Below the pieces are notes generated by a model. It was not told the origin of the DNA, searched no databases, and worked only from the letters and a program-made list of their open reading frames with translations. Made by a program: the position numbers and the translations under genes. From Bacteroidota bacterium (GTDB lineage Bacteria; Bacteroidota; Bacteroidia; Palsa-948), in assembly GCA_016213435.1 (NCBI GenBank), contig JACRAL010000126.1, forward strand, positions 1 to 50,910: 50,910 bases of DNA, in the 5' to 3' direction. This document shows, piece by piece, positions 50,802-50,910 of the stretch (the stretch's first letter is position 1; each line of letters begins with the position of its first letter).

Positions 50802-50910
50802 TATCAATACAAATACATTATACTAAAATAGACGCAATTGATTCTTATGAAAATTTTTGTACGTCCCCTTATCAGTCCCTTGCTCATGAATATATCGTTG
50901 AATCACTTCC

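Noticed and set aside
1-50910. tRNA, rRNA and riboswitch genes
   Set aside because: I looked for cloverleaf-like GTTC/CCA patterns and rRNA-like blocks in the gaps and found none convincing; a covariance-model scan was not possible.

Overview
This window looks like a chromosomal contig of an uncultured or environmental member of the Bacteroidota. Evidence includes a protein with a type IX secretion (Por) C-terminal sorting domain, the short primary sigma factor typical of the phylum, promoters of the TTTG / TAnnTTTG class, a long-form GAPDH, the yicC-gmk-nadD cluster, and lipid A core synthesis (waaA). Coding density is moderate, and the DNA between and inside genes is unusually rich in dispersed repeats. 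No rRNA, tRNA or CRISPR array was recognised.

Layout. 1-140: right end of an ISAs1-like insertion sequence. 0.3-5.7 kb: yicC, gmk, nadD, a secreted BNR protein, a CDP-alcohol phosphatidyltransferase, an MsrB lipoprotein and a small basic protein. 5.7-12.3 kb (minus): three periplasmic foldase genes followed by moxR, with a foreign-looking lipoprotein cassette between the last foldase and moxR. 12.4-17.2 kb: a giant propeller/SpoIIE phosphatase sensor, a 21-bp phased repeat array in front of a small HTH gene, and a LamG lipoprotein. 17.5-23.8 kb: waaA, an outer membrane protein, a DegT aminotransferase, UDP-glucose dehydrogenase, a DEDDh exonuclease and an FAH-family enzyme. 23.8-25.6 kb: an AAA ATPase plus DUF4276 pair resembling ATPase-TOPRIM defence modules. 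25.7-28.5 kb: accD, class I aldolase, an NlpC/P60 lipoprotein. 28.7-31.3 kb: a second cassette-like module with three genes. 31.5-31.85 kb: a 21-bp minisatellite. 32-41 kb (minus): a GlmU-like protein, GxxExxY protein, BadF-type kinase, a c-type cytochrome with an outer membrane partner, a LuxR response regulator, GAPDH, rpoD and an HtrA protease. 41.2-50.4 kb (plus): one long transcription unit, beginning at a good promoter, with a membrane protein, dapF, an MksF-MksE-(SdpI-like)-MksB condensin operon, a small parvulin and a leucine-rich-repeat lipoprotein.

Most notable observations. (1) Two modules, 6871-7737 and 28863-31300, have matched terminal inverted repeats that differ between modules. 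Each is followed 3' of its genes by an attC-like palindromic site, and their outer flanks share sequence. They look like solitary integron-type cassettes without an integrase in view. (2) A family of GC-rich palindromic elements with a CAACC-NNN-GGTTG core or CCTCCCC/GGGGAGG arms lies between genes and is also inserted in frame in several of them (surA-like, FAH, waaA, moxR, mksB). (3) Several signal peptides appear to be built from short dispersed repeats. (4) The condensin operon carries an extra SdpI-like membrane gene, and its SMC-like subunit has an acidic tail. (5) The small parvulin looks circularly permuted relative to a domain of the SurA-like protein in the same window.

All function calls rest on motifs, length, gene order and recalled family features read from the sequence. 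No database search was run.
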